In this document: piece by piece, positions 26,601-35,515 of the stretch
Position numbering within the stretch: the first letter of the stretch is position 1
How the letters are laid out: the number at the start of each line of letters is the position of its first letter
Source: an uncultured Anaerotruncus sp.
GTDB lineage: Bacteria; Bacillota; Clostridia; Oscillospirales; Acutalibacteraceae
Length of the DNA: 53,447 nt
NCBI GenBank assembly: GCA_900539775.1
Contig: UQDL01000010.1
Location: forward strand, 1-53,447
Reading direction: 5' to 3'
Position numbers and translations under genes: made by a program
Notes under the pieces: model-generated
Database searches by the model: none
Told to the model about the DNA's origin: nothing
What the model saw: the letters and a program-made list of their open reading frames with translations, nothing else

Positions 26601-27178
26601 TCAAGCAAACGCACCAAATTTTCCTGAGCTTGATCAAGTCTGCGCTGAGCATCTTTTCTTTTGTGGCGGAAGCGTGAAATCCCGGCAGCCTCTTCAAACA
26701 ATTCACGCCTGTCTTCATTTTTTGCTGAAATGATTGAATCAATTTTACCTTGACCAACCATTGAATAGCCGTCTGCACCGAGGCCTGTGTCCATAAACAA
26801 CTCATGAATATCACGGCGAAGCACATTTTCGCCGTTTATTTTATATTCGCTTTCGCCGCTTCTGTAATACCTGCGTGAAACGGTTACGGTATCGCCCTTA
26901 TCTTTAAGAGTGCCGTCACTGTTATCAAGAGTAAGCTGCACTTGGGCAAAGCCCACTGCTTTTCTTGCAGATGTGCCGCCGAAGATAACATCCTCCATTT
27001 TTGAACCTCTGAGGTTTTTTGTGGAGGTTTCGCCGAGCACCCAGCGCACCGCATCCGATATATTACTTTTTCCGGAGCCGTTTGGCCCAACAACAGCCGT
27101 TATTCCCTTTCCGAAATTCAATTCTGTTTTATCAGGAAAAGATTTAAAGCCCTGCATTTCAAGTGATTTTAAAAGCAT
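23609..27178 (-). CDS. smc: Chromosome segregation protein SMC
   Basis: 1189 residues, full length. Walker A GPNGSGKSN is at residues 31-39; two long coiled coils flank the hinge (about 500-660, with NPGGSMTGGSRARG); the C-terminal ABC signature LFSGGEKSLAAMALL and Walker B CIYDEVEAALDD complete the ATPase head. With ScpA/ScpB, not seen here, it forms condensin, which compacts and separates chromosomes. The ATG directly follows the previous stop (TAAATG), with a purine-rich AGGTGAGGGTAGGG upstream. Confidence 0.98.
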   Translation of the reverse strand: MLLKSLEMQGFKSFPDKTELNFGKGITAVVGPNGSGKSNISDAVRWVLGETSTKNLRGSKMEDVIFGGTSARKAVGFAQVQLTLDNSDGTLKDKGDTVTVSRRYYRSGESEYKINGENVLRRDIHELFMDTGLGADGYSMVGQGKIDSIISAKNEDRRELFEEAAGISRFRHKRKDAQRRLDQAQENLVRLLDILGELESRVGPLKAQSEKAAKFIELSDEKKNLEIGVWVNKINKFTNELREQEHKIDAANESYNICENELKSIENDIETALEKTAEINDRIDEIRSGGAAFEEAALKKDGEISVLETTISHNNETALRFKSDIELAAKGNAAIDDGIAEKQALIEKCESESVSKKQQLQKTAEEMQRLVSSNEEFSRLSAELNNTIAALTVKLSDFRVKATQAKSSMDEIKARTETVDESIKSAETALAAENSKKADNDAALAQLDEKIAENSNSVAGFGLKQKSKSQKANELKEQLEKLSRQLSEKESKARMLSDLEKNMEGYSGAVKAVMRRAREKALGGIHGPLSQLIQVENEYSVAVEVALGAAMQNIVTSTEADAKRAIYYLKENNVGRATFLPISNIKSRVFEERGLEDNLGFVAVASDLVQCADQYKNIVGSFLSRVVVVDDMDSAIGIAKKYKNRFKIVTLDGQVINPGGSMTGGSRARGAGILSRANMIEDLETQAKKIKADYDEIAAEYKFAAEEANRAAAQMQAAQAELMTAKEDRIRTEGEGRLIAGRISALSSQLSALADEKENAGGRIMLFEQAFKENDGKTAEIRAQIESAESRLNQVSGDAKGILEQREALRAQTENINIEILALAKDSQAAKLSIEELQLQKSTQTGRVKSIEDDIKELESKNSALKASVDAIKKEAEELRQKSAQSGQEISALIEQRNGLDKRSAELRALERNKGQEREKLSAEIVRLDERKIAMRKEYDELNDMLFEQYELTRREAEALNIQIENMQEAKKRLHEIKVAIKKLGSINVGAIEEYKEVSERYEFLKEQTDDIEKSKSELNKIIEDLTVSMSEKFMLQFNKINAEFKTCFADFFGGGKGEILLEDPNNCLESQIEIKIQPPGKSVQNINLFSGGEKSLAAMALLFSVLKVTPSPFCIYDEVEAALDDVNVERFAKYMRRMTDKTQFISITHRRGTMEEADVLYGVTMQEKGVSKLLELQSAELAAKMGLE

Positions 27179-28165
27179 TTACCCTACCCTCACCTCGTTT
27201 GGAGCAAGCGTGTTATCATATTCGATAAAAATTTCATAACCTGCGTTTTTAAGCTCTTCGAGATTTGATTTTTTATTACCCAGCAATTTTGAAATTGATT
27301 TTTCGTTAACATACACCTGATATTTACCGGGCGGATAAGAGGTGATTCTATTAAGCATTATCTTTGAAGCAACCATTTCACCAAGGCACTCATGATAACC
27401 GCCTGCAAGCATATTTTCTCTGATGTCGTTGCTTGCGTGCAAGCCCACACGAATAACATCAATGCCGTTATCTTCAAAATAATCAACAAGATCTGCACAA
27501 AGTTCTACAGATTTTTTCAAAGAAGGAGGATAATACTTTTTTTCCTCATACATCTTTGCAAGATAAGTATCTTTAAGCACAACCGTTGGATAAATGCGAA
27601 CGGTTTTCGGCTTAATTTTAACAAATTCCCTTGCAGTGTCTATATCACGGTCTTTATTTGTTTTATAAAGCCCCGTCATCATTTGCAAGCCAAGCTCAAA
27701 GCCGGCATCTTTAATCATTTTTGAAGCTTGCCTTACACATTCCGCATCATGCCCGCGCATATTTGCTTTAAGCACCGCATCATTCATGCTTTGAGCGCCG
27801 AGTTCAATTGATGTTACGCCGTATTTTTTCAACAGCTTCAACACAGATTCATCAATAGCATCCGGCCTTGTTGAAATTCTTATACCGGTTACTTTTTTAT
27901 TTTTAACATAAAAATAAGCAGCTTCCAAAAGCTCTGTCATATAACTTTTTTCAATAGCAGTAAACGAACCGCCGAAAAATGCGATTTCATACTGAAAATA
28001 ACCGCCCTTTGCCTGCGTGCTTTCAAGAGCTTTTATCACTGTTTCATGAACATCGGCGGCAGTTGGGGCTTTTGTTTGCCCTGTGATTGTGTTTTGATTG
28101 CAAAACGAACATTTTTGCGGGCAGCCGATGTGCGGCACAAAAATGGATATATTTGTTTTTCTCAT
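27179..28165 (-). CDS. Elp3-like radical SAM protein
   Basis: A 328-residue radical SAM enzyme. The cluster motif CPQKCSFCNQ lies at residues 14-23, AFFGGSFTAI follows, and RISTRPDAID, GAQSMNDAVL and GLQMMTGLY match Elp3-type barrels. The acetyltransferase half of true Elp3 is absent. This stand-alone family is common between rnc and smc in clostridia; its substrate is unknown and tRNA modification is a guess. The start overlaps the rnc stop as ATGA, and the stop abuts smc. Confidence 0.85.
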   Translation of the reverse strand: MRKTNISIFVPHIGCPQKCSFCNQNTITGQTKAPTAADVHETVIKALESTQAKGGYFQYEIAFFGGSFTAIEKSYMTELLEAAYFYVKNKKVTGIRISTRPDAIDESVLKLLKKYGVTSIELGAQSMNDAVLKANMRGHDAECVRQASKMIKDAGFELGLQMMTGLYKTNKDRDIDTAREFVKIKPKTVRIYPTVVLKDTYLAKMYEEKKYYPPSLKKSVELCADLVDYFEDNGIDVIRVGLHASNDIRENMLAGGYHECLGEMVASKIMLNRITSYPPGKYQVYVNEKSISKLLGNKKSNLEELKNAGYEIFIEYDNTLAPNEVRVG

Positions 28166-28845
28166 ATTCCCATCAGTTGCAAAGCTTCCTTTGCTGCCTC
28201 CTGTTCTGCTTGTTTTTTACTTGTGCCCATTCCTCTGCCTATAACATTTGAATTAAGATGAACCTCTGCCTCAAATCTTTTATCATGGGCAGGGCCGCTT
28301 TCGCTTGTTATAACATAATTGAGGGTTTCTTGATGATTTTGCTGCACAACCTCTTGAAGAATCGTTTTATAATCCTTGAAATTCAAATGATGTTTGTTTA
28401 CGGAATCACTCAAAAAGCGAAGCACAAATTTTGAAGCGCATTCCAAGCCGCCGTCTAAATAAACGGCTGCCGTAAGAGCCTCAAAAGCATCCTCCAAATT
28501 TGATGGGCGCATCCTGCCGTTATTACATTCCTCGCCCTTGCCGAGATAAAGATAATCTCCGAGCGAGATTTGATTGGCATAATCCGAAAGAGCTGCCGTG
28601 CATACAAGGCGTGAGCGAAGCTTTGAAAGATCGCCCTCAGGCATATCGGTAAACTTTTCAAAAAGAAATTGAGCAGTTGTCAGAGACACCACGGCATCGC
28701 CCAAAAATTCAAGTCTTTCATTATAGGGGCACTCATATTTATGCTCATTTGCATAGCTTGAATGAGTGAGTGCCGCCTTCAAAAGGGATTTGTCCTTAAA
28801 TGTGTATTCAATTGTTTTTTCAAGCTGTAACATATTTTTATTCAT
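28162..28845 (-). CDS. rnc: Ribonuclease III
   Basis: 227 residues. RNase III cleaves double-stranded RNA in rRNA precursors and mRNAs. The signature NERLEFLGDAVV supplies the catalytic acidic residues, LEDAFEALTAAVYLD the second set, and a C-terminal double-stranded RNA-binding domain ends with GTSKKQAEQEAAKEAL. Of three ATGs (28851, 28845, 28833), the one at 28845 has GGAG nine bases upstream. It overlaps the plsX stop by 8 bases. Confidence 0.97.
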   Translation of the reverse strand: MNKNMLQLEKTIEYTFKDKSLLKAALTHSSYANEHKYECPYNERLEFLGDAVVSLTTAQFLFEKFTDMPEGDLSKLRSRLVCTAALSDYANQISLGDYLYLGKGEECNNGRMRPSNLEDAFEALTAAVYLDGGLECASKFVLRFLSDSVNKHHLNFKDYKTILQEVVQQNHQETLNYVITSESGPAHDKRFEAEVHLNSNVIGRGMGTSKKQAEQEAAKEALQLMGI

Positions 28846-29839
28846 TTGCATTTGCTCCGAAAGCTTTTTCCGTTTCGTTTATAAGATCGTTTTCAAGGAA
28901 CCACACTGCCTGCTTAATTGCATTTTTAAAAGTGCGAGCATCGGCAGAGCCATGAGCTTTTATAACAGGCTTACGCACGCCGAGAAGCACTGCGCCGCCG
29001 TATTCCTTATAATCAAACTGCTTTTTCATATTGTTTATTCCGCCCATAACGCCGAGTGCGGAAAGCATAGTAAAAATATTCTTTTTGAAAATATCCTTAA
29101 TGCCGTTCATCAAGGCTTTTGCCACACCCTCGTACATTTTAAGAACAAGATTGCCGGAAAAGCCATCCGCAACAACAACATCGGCATCACCGAACGGAAT
29201 TTGCCTTGCTTCAATATTACCCACAAAATTATAATCGGAATTTTTCATAATTGAATAAGCTTCTTTAACCATGCGTGTGCCTTTTGTTTCCTCCGTGCCG
29301 TTATTAACAAGTGCAACACGGGGATTTTTGCAACCGAGAATATGCTGCATATACAGGCTTCCGAGCTTTCCGAATTCATCAAGAAATTCAGGGCGGCATT
29401 CAACATTTGCACCGCAATCAAGAAGCAAAAAAGGTTTATTTACGCTTGGCATAACAGATGCTATGCAAGGCCTCTTTACGCCCTTAATTCTTTTTGTTAT
29501 GAGAGTTGCGCCAACAGTAATGGCACCGGTGTTTCCGGCAGAAACAAAAGCATCGCCGACTCCCGAATTAAGCAAGGAAAAGCCAAGCCCCATACTTGAA
29601 TCTGCCTTTTCCTTAAGCACGCATTTAGCATCATCGTTCATTTCAATTGCAGGCGCATCCGTGTTATAAATCTGTGTGTTTTTAAGCTCTATTTTATTTT
29701 CATTGACGCATTTCATAATTTCTTTTTCATTTCCGCAAAGAACTATATCAATTCCGAATTCATCAACGGCAAGCATTGAGCCTTTTATAATTTCCAACGG
29801 CGCATTATCGCCGCCGAAAGCGTCAACAATAATCCTCAT
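28838..29839 (-). CDS. plsX: Phosphate acyltransferase PlsX
   Basis: 333 residues. PlsX makes acyl-phosphate from acyl-ACP, the first step to phosphatidic acid in the PlsX/PlsY route. IVDAFGGDNAP at the N-terminus and SAGNTGAITVGAT, LLDCGANVECRPE and VADGFSGNLVLK are family motifs. It overlaps trmFO by 17 bases. The usual neighbour acpP is not between plsX and rnc here; the two genes overlap instead. Confidence 0.97.
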   Translation of the reverse strand: MRIIVDAFGGDNAPLEIIKGSMLAVDEFGIDIVLCGNEKEIMKCVNENKIELKNTQIYNTDAPAIEMNDDAKCVLKEKADSSMGLGFSLLNSGVGDAFVSAGNTGAITVGATLITKRIKGVKRPCIASVMPSVNKPFLLLDCGANVECRPEFLDEFGKLGSLYMQHILGCKNPRVALVNNGTEETKGTRMVKEAYSIMKNSDYNFVGNIEARQIPFGDADVVVADGFSGNLVLKMYEGVAKALMNGIKDIFKKNIFTMLSALGVMGGINNMKKQFDYKEYGGAVLLGVRKPVIKAHGSADARTFKNAIKQAVWFLENDLINETEKAFGANANE

Positions 29840-31130
29840 CGCTTAAAATCCTTTCTATTTCTGCAAGAGATCTTTGAGCAAGCGCCGCATAGCGTTCCTT
29901 TTTATCTCTTATCTTTGGCTCTATAGGCGGCAGAACACCGAAATTGGCACCCATAGGCTGAAAATCCGCAACGGATTCATCGCTTATATACCCTGCAAGA
30001 GCACCTATCATGGTTGTTTGGGGCAACACAAGCGGCTTTTCATTTTGAGCAAGCCTGACTGCATTTTTGCCTGCCATAATTCCCGAAGCTGCAGATTCCA
30101 TATATCCCTCAACGCCGGTTATTTGCCCTGCAAAAAACACATTAGGCACACAACGCATACAAAAGCTTGCATCAAGCAGTTTGGGAGAATTCAAAAATGA
30201 GTTTCTGTGCATTACGCCGTATCTTACAAATTCCGCATTCTCAAGCCCTGGAATCATTGAAAAAACTCTTTTTTGCTCGCCGAATTTAAGATTTGTTTGA
30301 AAACCGACAAGATTAAACATTGTGCCGCCTGAATTTTCACGGCGCAATTGAACCGCAGCCCAAGGCCGATGACCCGTTGCGGGATTTATAAGACCGACGG
30401 GCTTCATAGGACCGAAGCGAGGAGCATCGAGCCCTCGCTTTGCAAGCTTTTCGATTGGCATACAGCCCTCATAAACATCAAAATCATGCAAAACGGCACC
30501 CTCTGCAGAAACGAGTTCTTCAATAAAATTTTCATATCCCGCTTTATCAAACGGGCAATTAAGATAATCATTTTCTCCGCCCCTGCCATAGCGAGACGCA
30601 CCGAACACAACATCCATATTGATGCTTTCTGCCGTAACTATGGGAGCGGCAGCATCATAAAACGAAAGATAATCACCGCAAAGCTTTCTTATGCTTTCTG
30701 CCATTTTTCCGTCTGTTAACGGACCGGTGGCAACGATTGTTATATCATTCGGGCTGAGAGAAATTTCTTCTTGCTCGGCATAAACTATTTCAATATTTTT
30801 GCAATTTTTGATTTTTTCGGTTACGGCTTCGGAAAACAAATCACGATCAACGGCAAGCGCACCGCCTGCGGCAACGGAATACTGCTTTGCTATCGGCACG
30901 GTAAGCGAGCCGAGCAGGCGCATTTCTTCTTTCAAAAGCCCAGCCGCAGAATCAATGCGAGAAGCTTTAAGAGAATTTGAGCAAACAAGCTCTGCAAAAT
31001 TATCCGATTTATGCGCAGGTGATTTTTTTGCGGGTTTTTGCTCATAAAGAGTTACCCTATTTCCGCTTTGAGCGATTTGCCATGCCGCCTCAACTCCCGC
31101 AAGGCCGGCGCCGATTACTTTAAAATTCAT
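29823..31130 (-). CDS. trmFO: Folate/FAD-dependent tRNA m5U54 methyltransferase TrmFO
   Basis: 435 residues. TrmFO methylates U54 of tRNA using methylenetetrahydrofolate and FAD, replacing SAM-dependent TrmA in most Firmicutes. The FAD-binding GAGLAGVEAAW is at the N-terminus; CSNSLKA, DRDLFSEAV, NCPFDKAGYENF and CPNVFFAGQITGVEGYMESA match the family. It starts 3 bases after topA and has little Shine-Dalgarno of its own. Confidence 0.97.
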   Translation of the reverse strand: MNFKVIGAGLAGVEAAWQIAQSGNRVTLYEQKPAKKSPAHKSDNFAELVCSNSLKASRIDSAAGLLKEEMRLLGSLTVPIAKQYSVAAGGALAVDRDLFSEAVTEKIKNCKNIEIVYAEQEEISLSPNDITIVATGPLTDGKMAESIRKLCGDYLSFYDAAAPIVTAESINMDVVFGASRYGRGGENDYLNCPFDKAGYENFIEELVSAEGAVLHDFDVYEGCMPIEKLAKRGLDAPRFGPMKPVGLINPATGHRPWAAVQLRRENSGGTMFNLVGFQTNLKFGEQKRVFSMIPGLENAEFVRYGVMHRNSFLNSPKLLDASFCMRCVPNVFFAGQITGVEGYMESAASGIMAGKNAVRLAQNEKPLVLPQTTMIGALAGYISDESVADFQPMGANFGVLPPIEPKIRDKKERYAALAQRSLAEIERILSDEDYC

Positions 31131-31133
31131 TTA

Positions 31134-33233
31134 TTATTCTTCGCTTTTCTTTTTCTTTGTGACGGGCTTTGTGAAGCCGCAGCCCTCGGTATCGGGGCAA
31201 TAAAGCACATTGCCCTTTCTTCTGAACAATGATTTGCCGCAGCGCGGGCAAACCTCGTCACTGGGCAGATCCCAAGTCATAAAATTACAATTGGGATAAT
31301 TTGAACAGCCGTAAAAAGCCGCACCTTTTCTTGTTTTCTTTTCTATAACATCGCCGCCGCATTCCGGGCACTTTGCCTTTGTGCGCAATATAAGCGGCTT
31401 TGTATTTTTACACTCCGGATATCCGGGGCAGGCAAGAAACTTACCGAAGCGGCCGACCTTAACAACCATTTTTCTGCCGCACTTTTCGCAAACCTCGTCT
31501 GTTTCCTCCTCTTTAAGCTTAATCTTAACACCCTGCATTTCGATTTTAGCCTTTTCAAGGGGCTTTTCAAATTCATCATAATAGTGGCGAATCATATCAA
31601 TATAGTTCTTTTCGCCGCTGTCTATCTTATCGAGATCAGCTTCCATTTTAGAGGTGTATTTAACATCAACAATATTCGGCATTCTGTCTTCCAGAAGCTT
31701 TGTTACGGCTTCACCGAGCTCTGTTGGCACAAATTGCTTACCCTCACGCTTAACATACTCACGGGCAACTATGGTTGATGTGATTGTTACATAAGTTGAC
31801 GGTCTGCCGACACCGTTTTCTTCAAGCGCCTTGGTAAGGCTTGCTTCGGTATATCTTGCAGGCGGCTGTGTAAAATGCTGATTTCCGAGAATGGATTTAA
31901 GCCTCAGAGTATCGCCCTGTTTAAGATCCGGCAACGGTGCAGAAGAATCGGAAGAGGTTTCATCCTTGGATTCTTCATACAAAGCCGTAAAGCCGTCAAA
32001 CTTAACTGTGTAGCCCGATGCGGTAAAGGTGTAATCACCTGCGGCAATTTCAACCTTAACGGTTTCCTGAAGGCAATTTTCCATAAGAGAAGCAATAAAG
32101 CGTTCCCAAACAAGCTTATAGATTTTATATTGATCGTTTGTGAGAGAATCTTTTATCGATTCCGGTGTAACACCCGGCATTGACGGACGGATAGCCTCAT
32201 GGCCGTCTTGCACATTACCCTTGGATTTAAAGAAACGAGGCTTCTTCGGCAAATATTTTTCGCCGTAATTATCAAGAATAAACTGGTTGCCGGCAGCTCT
32301 TGCTTCATCTGAAATACGGAGTGAATCCGTTCTCATATAAGTGATAAGACCGACTGTGCCGAGGCCTTTAACATCAAGACCTTCATAAAGCTCCTGTGCG
32401 GCTTTCATGGTGCGCCTTGCCTGGAAAGAAAGCCTTCTTGAAGCCTCTTGCTGAAGTGTTGATGTTATGAACGGCGGTGTGGGGCTTTTCTTTCTTGTGC
32501 CTTTTTTCACCGATGCAACCGTGTATTCAGCGCCGTTAAGATCAGAAAGAATTTTATCGCTTTCTTCCTTGGAATTTATTTTTATCTTTTTACCGTCTTT
32601 ACCGTAAACGGCAGCCGAAAAAACTTTTTTGCTTGGCGGATTTGTGAACTTTGCATCTATTGACCAATATTCCTGAGGCACAAATGCACGAATTTCTTCT
32701 TCCCTATCAACAACAAGGCGAAGAGCAACAGACTGCACACGGCCTGCGGAAAGGCCGCGCCTGATTTTTTGGCTGATAAACGGAGAAAGCTTATAGCCGA
32801 TCAATCTGTCTAAAATACGGCGAGCCTGCTGAGCATCAACAAGGTCTATATCAATGCTGCGAGGATTTTCCATTCCTTCGGTTACCCCGTGCTTTGTGAT
32901 TTCATTAAATGTTACGCGATTTTTATCTTTTAAATCAAGATCAAGAATGTTTGCAAGATGCCAACTGATAGCCTCCCCCTCTCTATCGGGGTCGGTTGCA
33001 AGATAAACATAATCCGATTTATCGGCTTTCTTTTTTAAATCTTTAACAAAAGCTTCCTTGCCCTTTATAATTGCGTATTTAGGTGCAAAATCATGTTCTA
33101 TATCAACCGAAAGCCTTGCAGACGGCAAATCACGAACATGGCCCATTGAGGCAACAACCTCATAGCCTTTGCCGAGATATCCTTTTATATTTTTCGCCTT
33201 AGCAGGCGACTCCACTATTACAAGCTTAGACAT
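31134..33233 (-). CDS. topA: DNA topoisomerase I
   Basis: A 699-residue type IA topoisomerase that relaxes negative supercoils. The toprim domain contains VIVESPAKAKNI and ATDPDREGEAI; the catalytic Tyr is in GLITYMRTDS at about residue 299. Three C-terminal zinc ribbons are visible: CEKC...CPGYPEC, CPECGG...CSNYPNC and CPRCGK...CPDTEGC. It is first in the 14-gene run. A TATAAT at 33294-33299 could drive it, but no convincing -35 was found, so its promoter is uncertain. Confidence 0.98.
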   Translation of the reverse strand: MSKLVIVESPAKAKNIKGYLGKGYEVVASMGHVRDLPSARLSVDIEHDFAPKYAIIKGKEAFVKDLKKKADKSDYVYLATDPDREGEAISWHLANILDLDLKDKNRVTFNEITKHGVTEGMENPRSIDIDLVDAQQARRILDRLIGYKLSPFISQKIRRGLSAGRVQSVALRLVVDREEEIRAFVPQEYWSIDAKFTNPPSKKVFSAAVYGKDGKKIKINSKEESDKILSDLNGAEYTVASVKKGTRKKSPTPPFITSTLQQEASRRLSFQARRTMKAAQELYEGLDVKGLGTVGLITYMRTDSLRISDEARAAGNQFILDNYGEKYLPKKPRFFKSKGNVQDGHEAIRPSMPGVTPESIKDSLTNDQYKIYKLVWERFIASLMENCLQETVKVEIAAGDYTFTASGYTVKFDGFTALYEESKDETSSDSSAPLPDLKQGDTLRLKSILGNQHFTQPPARYTEASLTKALEENGVGRPSTYVTITSTIVAREYVKREGKQFVPTELGEAVTKLLEDRMPNIVDVKYTSKMEADLDKIDSGEKNYIDMIRHYYDEFEKPLEKAKIEMQGVKIKLKEEETDEVCEKCGRKMVVKVGRFGKFLACPGYPECKNTKPLILRTKAKCPECGGDVIEKKTRKGAAFYGCSNYPNCNFMTWDLPSDEVCPRCGKSLFRRKGNVLYCPDTEGCGFTKPVTKKKKSEE

Positions 33234-33366
33234 TTAAATTACCGTAGCCTTTCTGAAGCATTAAAATCAAAGCGGCACAGCCACAAAAGTTTGATTATAA
33301 ATGCAATATATTAAAATACCCGTTAATCAAAAAGCGATTAACCGTGTTAAATAACTTATTAAAAAT

Positions 33367-34566
33367 TTAAGCAAGACGATATCTTTTACCGCCTGCGCCC
33401 GTTGCAAGCCCGGCAATTTCAAGTGCGGTTAATGCCGTAAGAGTTTCGCCTATTCCGATTTCAGCACGGCGGCTTATTTCGTCCGCGCTTTGGTATTCCT
33501 CTTGAAGCACACAATAAACTGCCTTAGTGTTGCCGGAAAGCTCTGACGCCGCCTTTTGGCGAGCCTCTCTTCTTTTTCTGCCCGTCTGAGGATTATCAAA
33601 CGATATATCACGGGCTTTGCCGTAAACATTTGCATTTTTATTTGCGGTTTCACGCATTATTTTGCCAACCGATTTAACCTCATCTATTCTTATGCCGTAT
33701 TCCTCAGCATAAGGATAAAGCAAATCAAGCGGCTTTGTGGCAACCGTTGCGCCGTCATCAATCAGTTTATTTGTGCCTGCAAAGGCAGGATCAAGAATTG
33801 AGCAAGGAAGTGCAAAAACATCCCTGCCCTGCTCAAGCGCATAATTTGCAGTTATGAGACTGCCGCTTTTTATGCTTGCCTCAACAACAAGAACGCCGAG
33901 CGAAATTCCGCTTATTATTCTGTTTCTTATCGGGAAAGTATATTTTGATGCCTGCGTAAACGGCTGAAATTCCGTTATAAGAGCACCGTTATTAACAATC
34001 GCATCACGCAACGGTTTATTTTCCATAAGATACTTGGTGCCCAAGCCGCAGCCAAGCACCGCAATGGTTTTGCCGCCTGCAAGCATTGCTCCGTTATGCG
34101 CTGCCGTATCAACGCCCAAAGCGCCGCCGGATGCAACTATTGCACCCTTTTCGGCAATTCCTCTGCTCATAACATCTGCCGCCTTAACGGCATAATCACT
34201 TGCACGCCTTGTGCCTACAATTCCTATAACGATATTATTATCAATATCCGGAAATTCGCCGTCTGCATACAGCACGGCAGGCGGATTAAAAATACTTCGC
34301 AATCTTTCCGGATAGCGAGGATCATCATAAGGCACAACCTGCCATCCGTTCATTTTACAGGTGGCAAGCACCTCTTCAGCCTGCTGCCGTGAAGATTGGC
34401 AAAGCCGTTCTGTTTGGCGTGGCACAAGCACGGGACTCATTCGCCATTCTGTTTCACCGGCCGCAAAAAGATTTTCCGCAGAACCGAAATATTCAATTAC
34501 TTCATTTATGGCAGCTCCGGCGCCGAGGGCGATCTGAAGCCTGATCCAGGAAACAGCATCACTCAT
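33367..34566 (-). CDS. dprA: DNA processing protein DprA
   Basis: A 399-residue DprA/Smf protein, which loads RecA on incoming single-stranded DNA in transformation. It has an N-terminal helical domain, a Rossmann-like core with GIVGTRRASDYAV, SGGALGVDTAAHNGAM and PIRNRIISG (PxRNRIIxG is diagnostic), and a C-terminal winged helix (QSADEISRRAEIGIGETL). The ATG at 34566 overlaps the previous stop as TAATG; GGGAG lies 11 bases upstream. The GTG at 34584 is less likely. Confidence 0.96.
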   Translation of the reverse strand: MSDAVSWIRLQIALGAGAAINEVIEYFGSAENLFAAGETEWRMSPVLVPRQTERLCQSSRQQAEEVLATCKMNGWQVVPYDDPRYPERLRSIFNPPAVLYADGEFPDIDNNIVIGIVGTRRASDYAVKAADVMSRGIAEKGAIVASGGALGVDTAAHNGAMLAGGKTIAVLGCGLGTKYLMENKPLRDAIVNNGALITEFQPFTQASKYTFPIRNRIISGISLGVLVVEASIKSGSLITANYALEQGRDVFALPCSILDPAFAGTNKLIDDGATVATKPLDLLYPYAEEYGIRIDEVKSVGKIMRETANKNANVYGKARDISFDNPQTGRKRREARQKAASELSGNTKAVYCVLQEEYQSADEISRRAEIGIGETLTALTALEIAGLATGAGGKRYRLA

Positions 34567-35339
34567 TACCGCAGCATCTCCCACATAACTATTGTGCCCG
34601 CAACAGAAGCATTAAGGCTTTCTGCCCTGCCAAGCATATTTATTGTTATCGGTGCACATTCTGCAAGCACCTCAGACGAAACACCGTTTCCCTCATTGCC
34701 GATAACACAGATATCTGAGCCTTTGAATTCAACATTTGTTATATCTTTTGCATTGGAATCAGGCACGGCGGCATAAACAGAAAACCCGGCTGCATTATAT
34801 TTTTTTATATCTTCCGCAAGGTTTTCGCTTTGAACAAAAGGCAACCGCAAAATTCCGCCCATTGAAGCCCGCAAAGCCTTGGGATTATAAACATCGCAAC
34901 AATTAAAGAGCAGCGCACCGCTTATTCCGAGCGCCTCTGCTGTTCTTACTATTGCGCCGAGATTTGAAGGATCTTGAATTTGATCAAGAGCAATATATTT
35001 TTTACCCTGCTCAATTGCGCCTTCCGAGCTGCGCATTTTGCAAACGGCGAACACGCCTTGTGAAGATTGAGTATCACAAATTTTTTGAGCAATTTCATCA
35101 GTTATAAAAAATGACTTTGGAAAATATGCAATGAGCTCATTGCATTTTTTTTCATATTTTTCCGCTGCGGCTTCTGTGATGAGCAATGTGCAGGGAATGC
35201 AATCGGATTCCATAACATCAAAACAAAGCCTTACACCCTCAAGCACGAATTTTTGATTTTCGTTTCTGAATTTGCGAGAGGTGAAAAGCTTCTTTACTTC
35301 TTTTATTAAATTATTTGACTTGCTTGTGATTTTTTCCAT
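34566..35339 (-). CDS. SpoU/TrmH-family RNA 2'-O-methyltransferase
   Basis: A 257-residue SPOUT methyltransferase with an N-terminal RNA-binding part (ITSKSNNLIKEVKKL) and a knotted C-terminal domain: DQIQDPSNLGAIVRTAEALG, VIGNEGNGVSSEV and SLNASVAGTIVMWEM are the three SPOUT motifs. It probably methylates 23S rRNA or tRNA; the exact nucleotide is unknown. GGAG seven bases before the ATG. It is first in a two-gene operon with dprA. Confidence 0.93.
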   Translation of the reverse strand: MEKITSKSNNLIKEVKKLFTSRKFRNENQKFVLEGVRLCFDVMESDCIPCTLLITEAAAEKYEKKCNELIAYFPKSFFITDEIAQKICDTQSSQGVFAVCKMRSSEGAIEQGKKYIALDQIQDPSNLGAIVRTAEALGISGALLFNCCDVYNPKALRASMGGILRLPFVQSENLAEDIKKYNAAGFSVYAAVPDSNAKDITNVEFKGSDICVIGNEGNGVSSEVLAECAPITINMLGRAESLNASVAGTIVMWEMLR

Positions 35340-35434
35340 ACCGATTCTCCACGGCTTTAAAAAATTTCAGTTTAAGAAAACCACATTGCCTTACGGCCTT
35401 ATGCTTATATTATATATAAAATAATATTTAAATT

Positions 35435-35463
35435 ATAATACTATATATGAAAAAAAAGTGCAA
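35435..35463 (-). promoter_or_regulatory. Promoter of the methyltransferase-dprA operon
   Basis: TTGCAC (35458-35463), 17-base spacer, TATTAT (35435-35440) on the minus strand, directly after the rplT terminator. Confidence 0.65.
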
Positions 35464-35470
35464 CAGTTAA

Positions 35471-35504
35471 AATAAAAAAAGAGGAAGAAATTTTCTTCCT
35501 CTTT
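35471..35504 (-). terminator. Terminator of infC-rpmI-rplT
   Basis: A 12-bp perfect stem (35478-35489 with 35493-35504) with a 3-base loop and a following T-run on the minus strand, 12 bases after the rplT stop. Confidence 0.95.
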
Positions 35505-35515
35505 AAGCTTTATTA

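Noticed and set aside
33234..33366. A topA promoter
   Set aside because: TATAAT at 33294-33299 is good but no acceptable -35 lies 16-18 bases away, so it is not listed.
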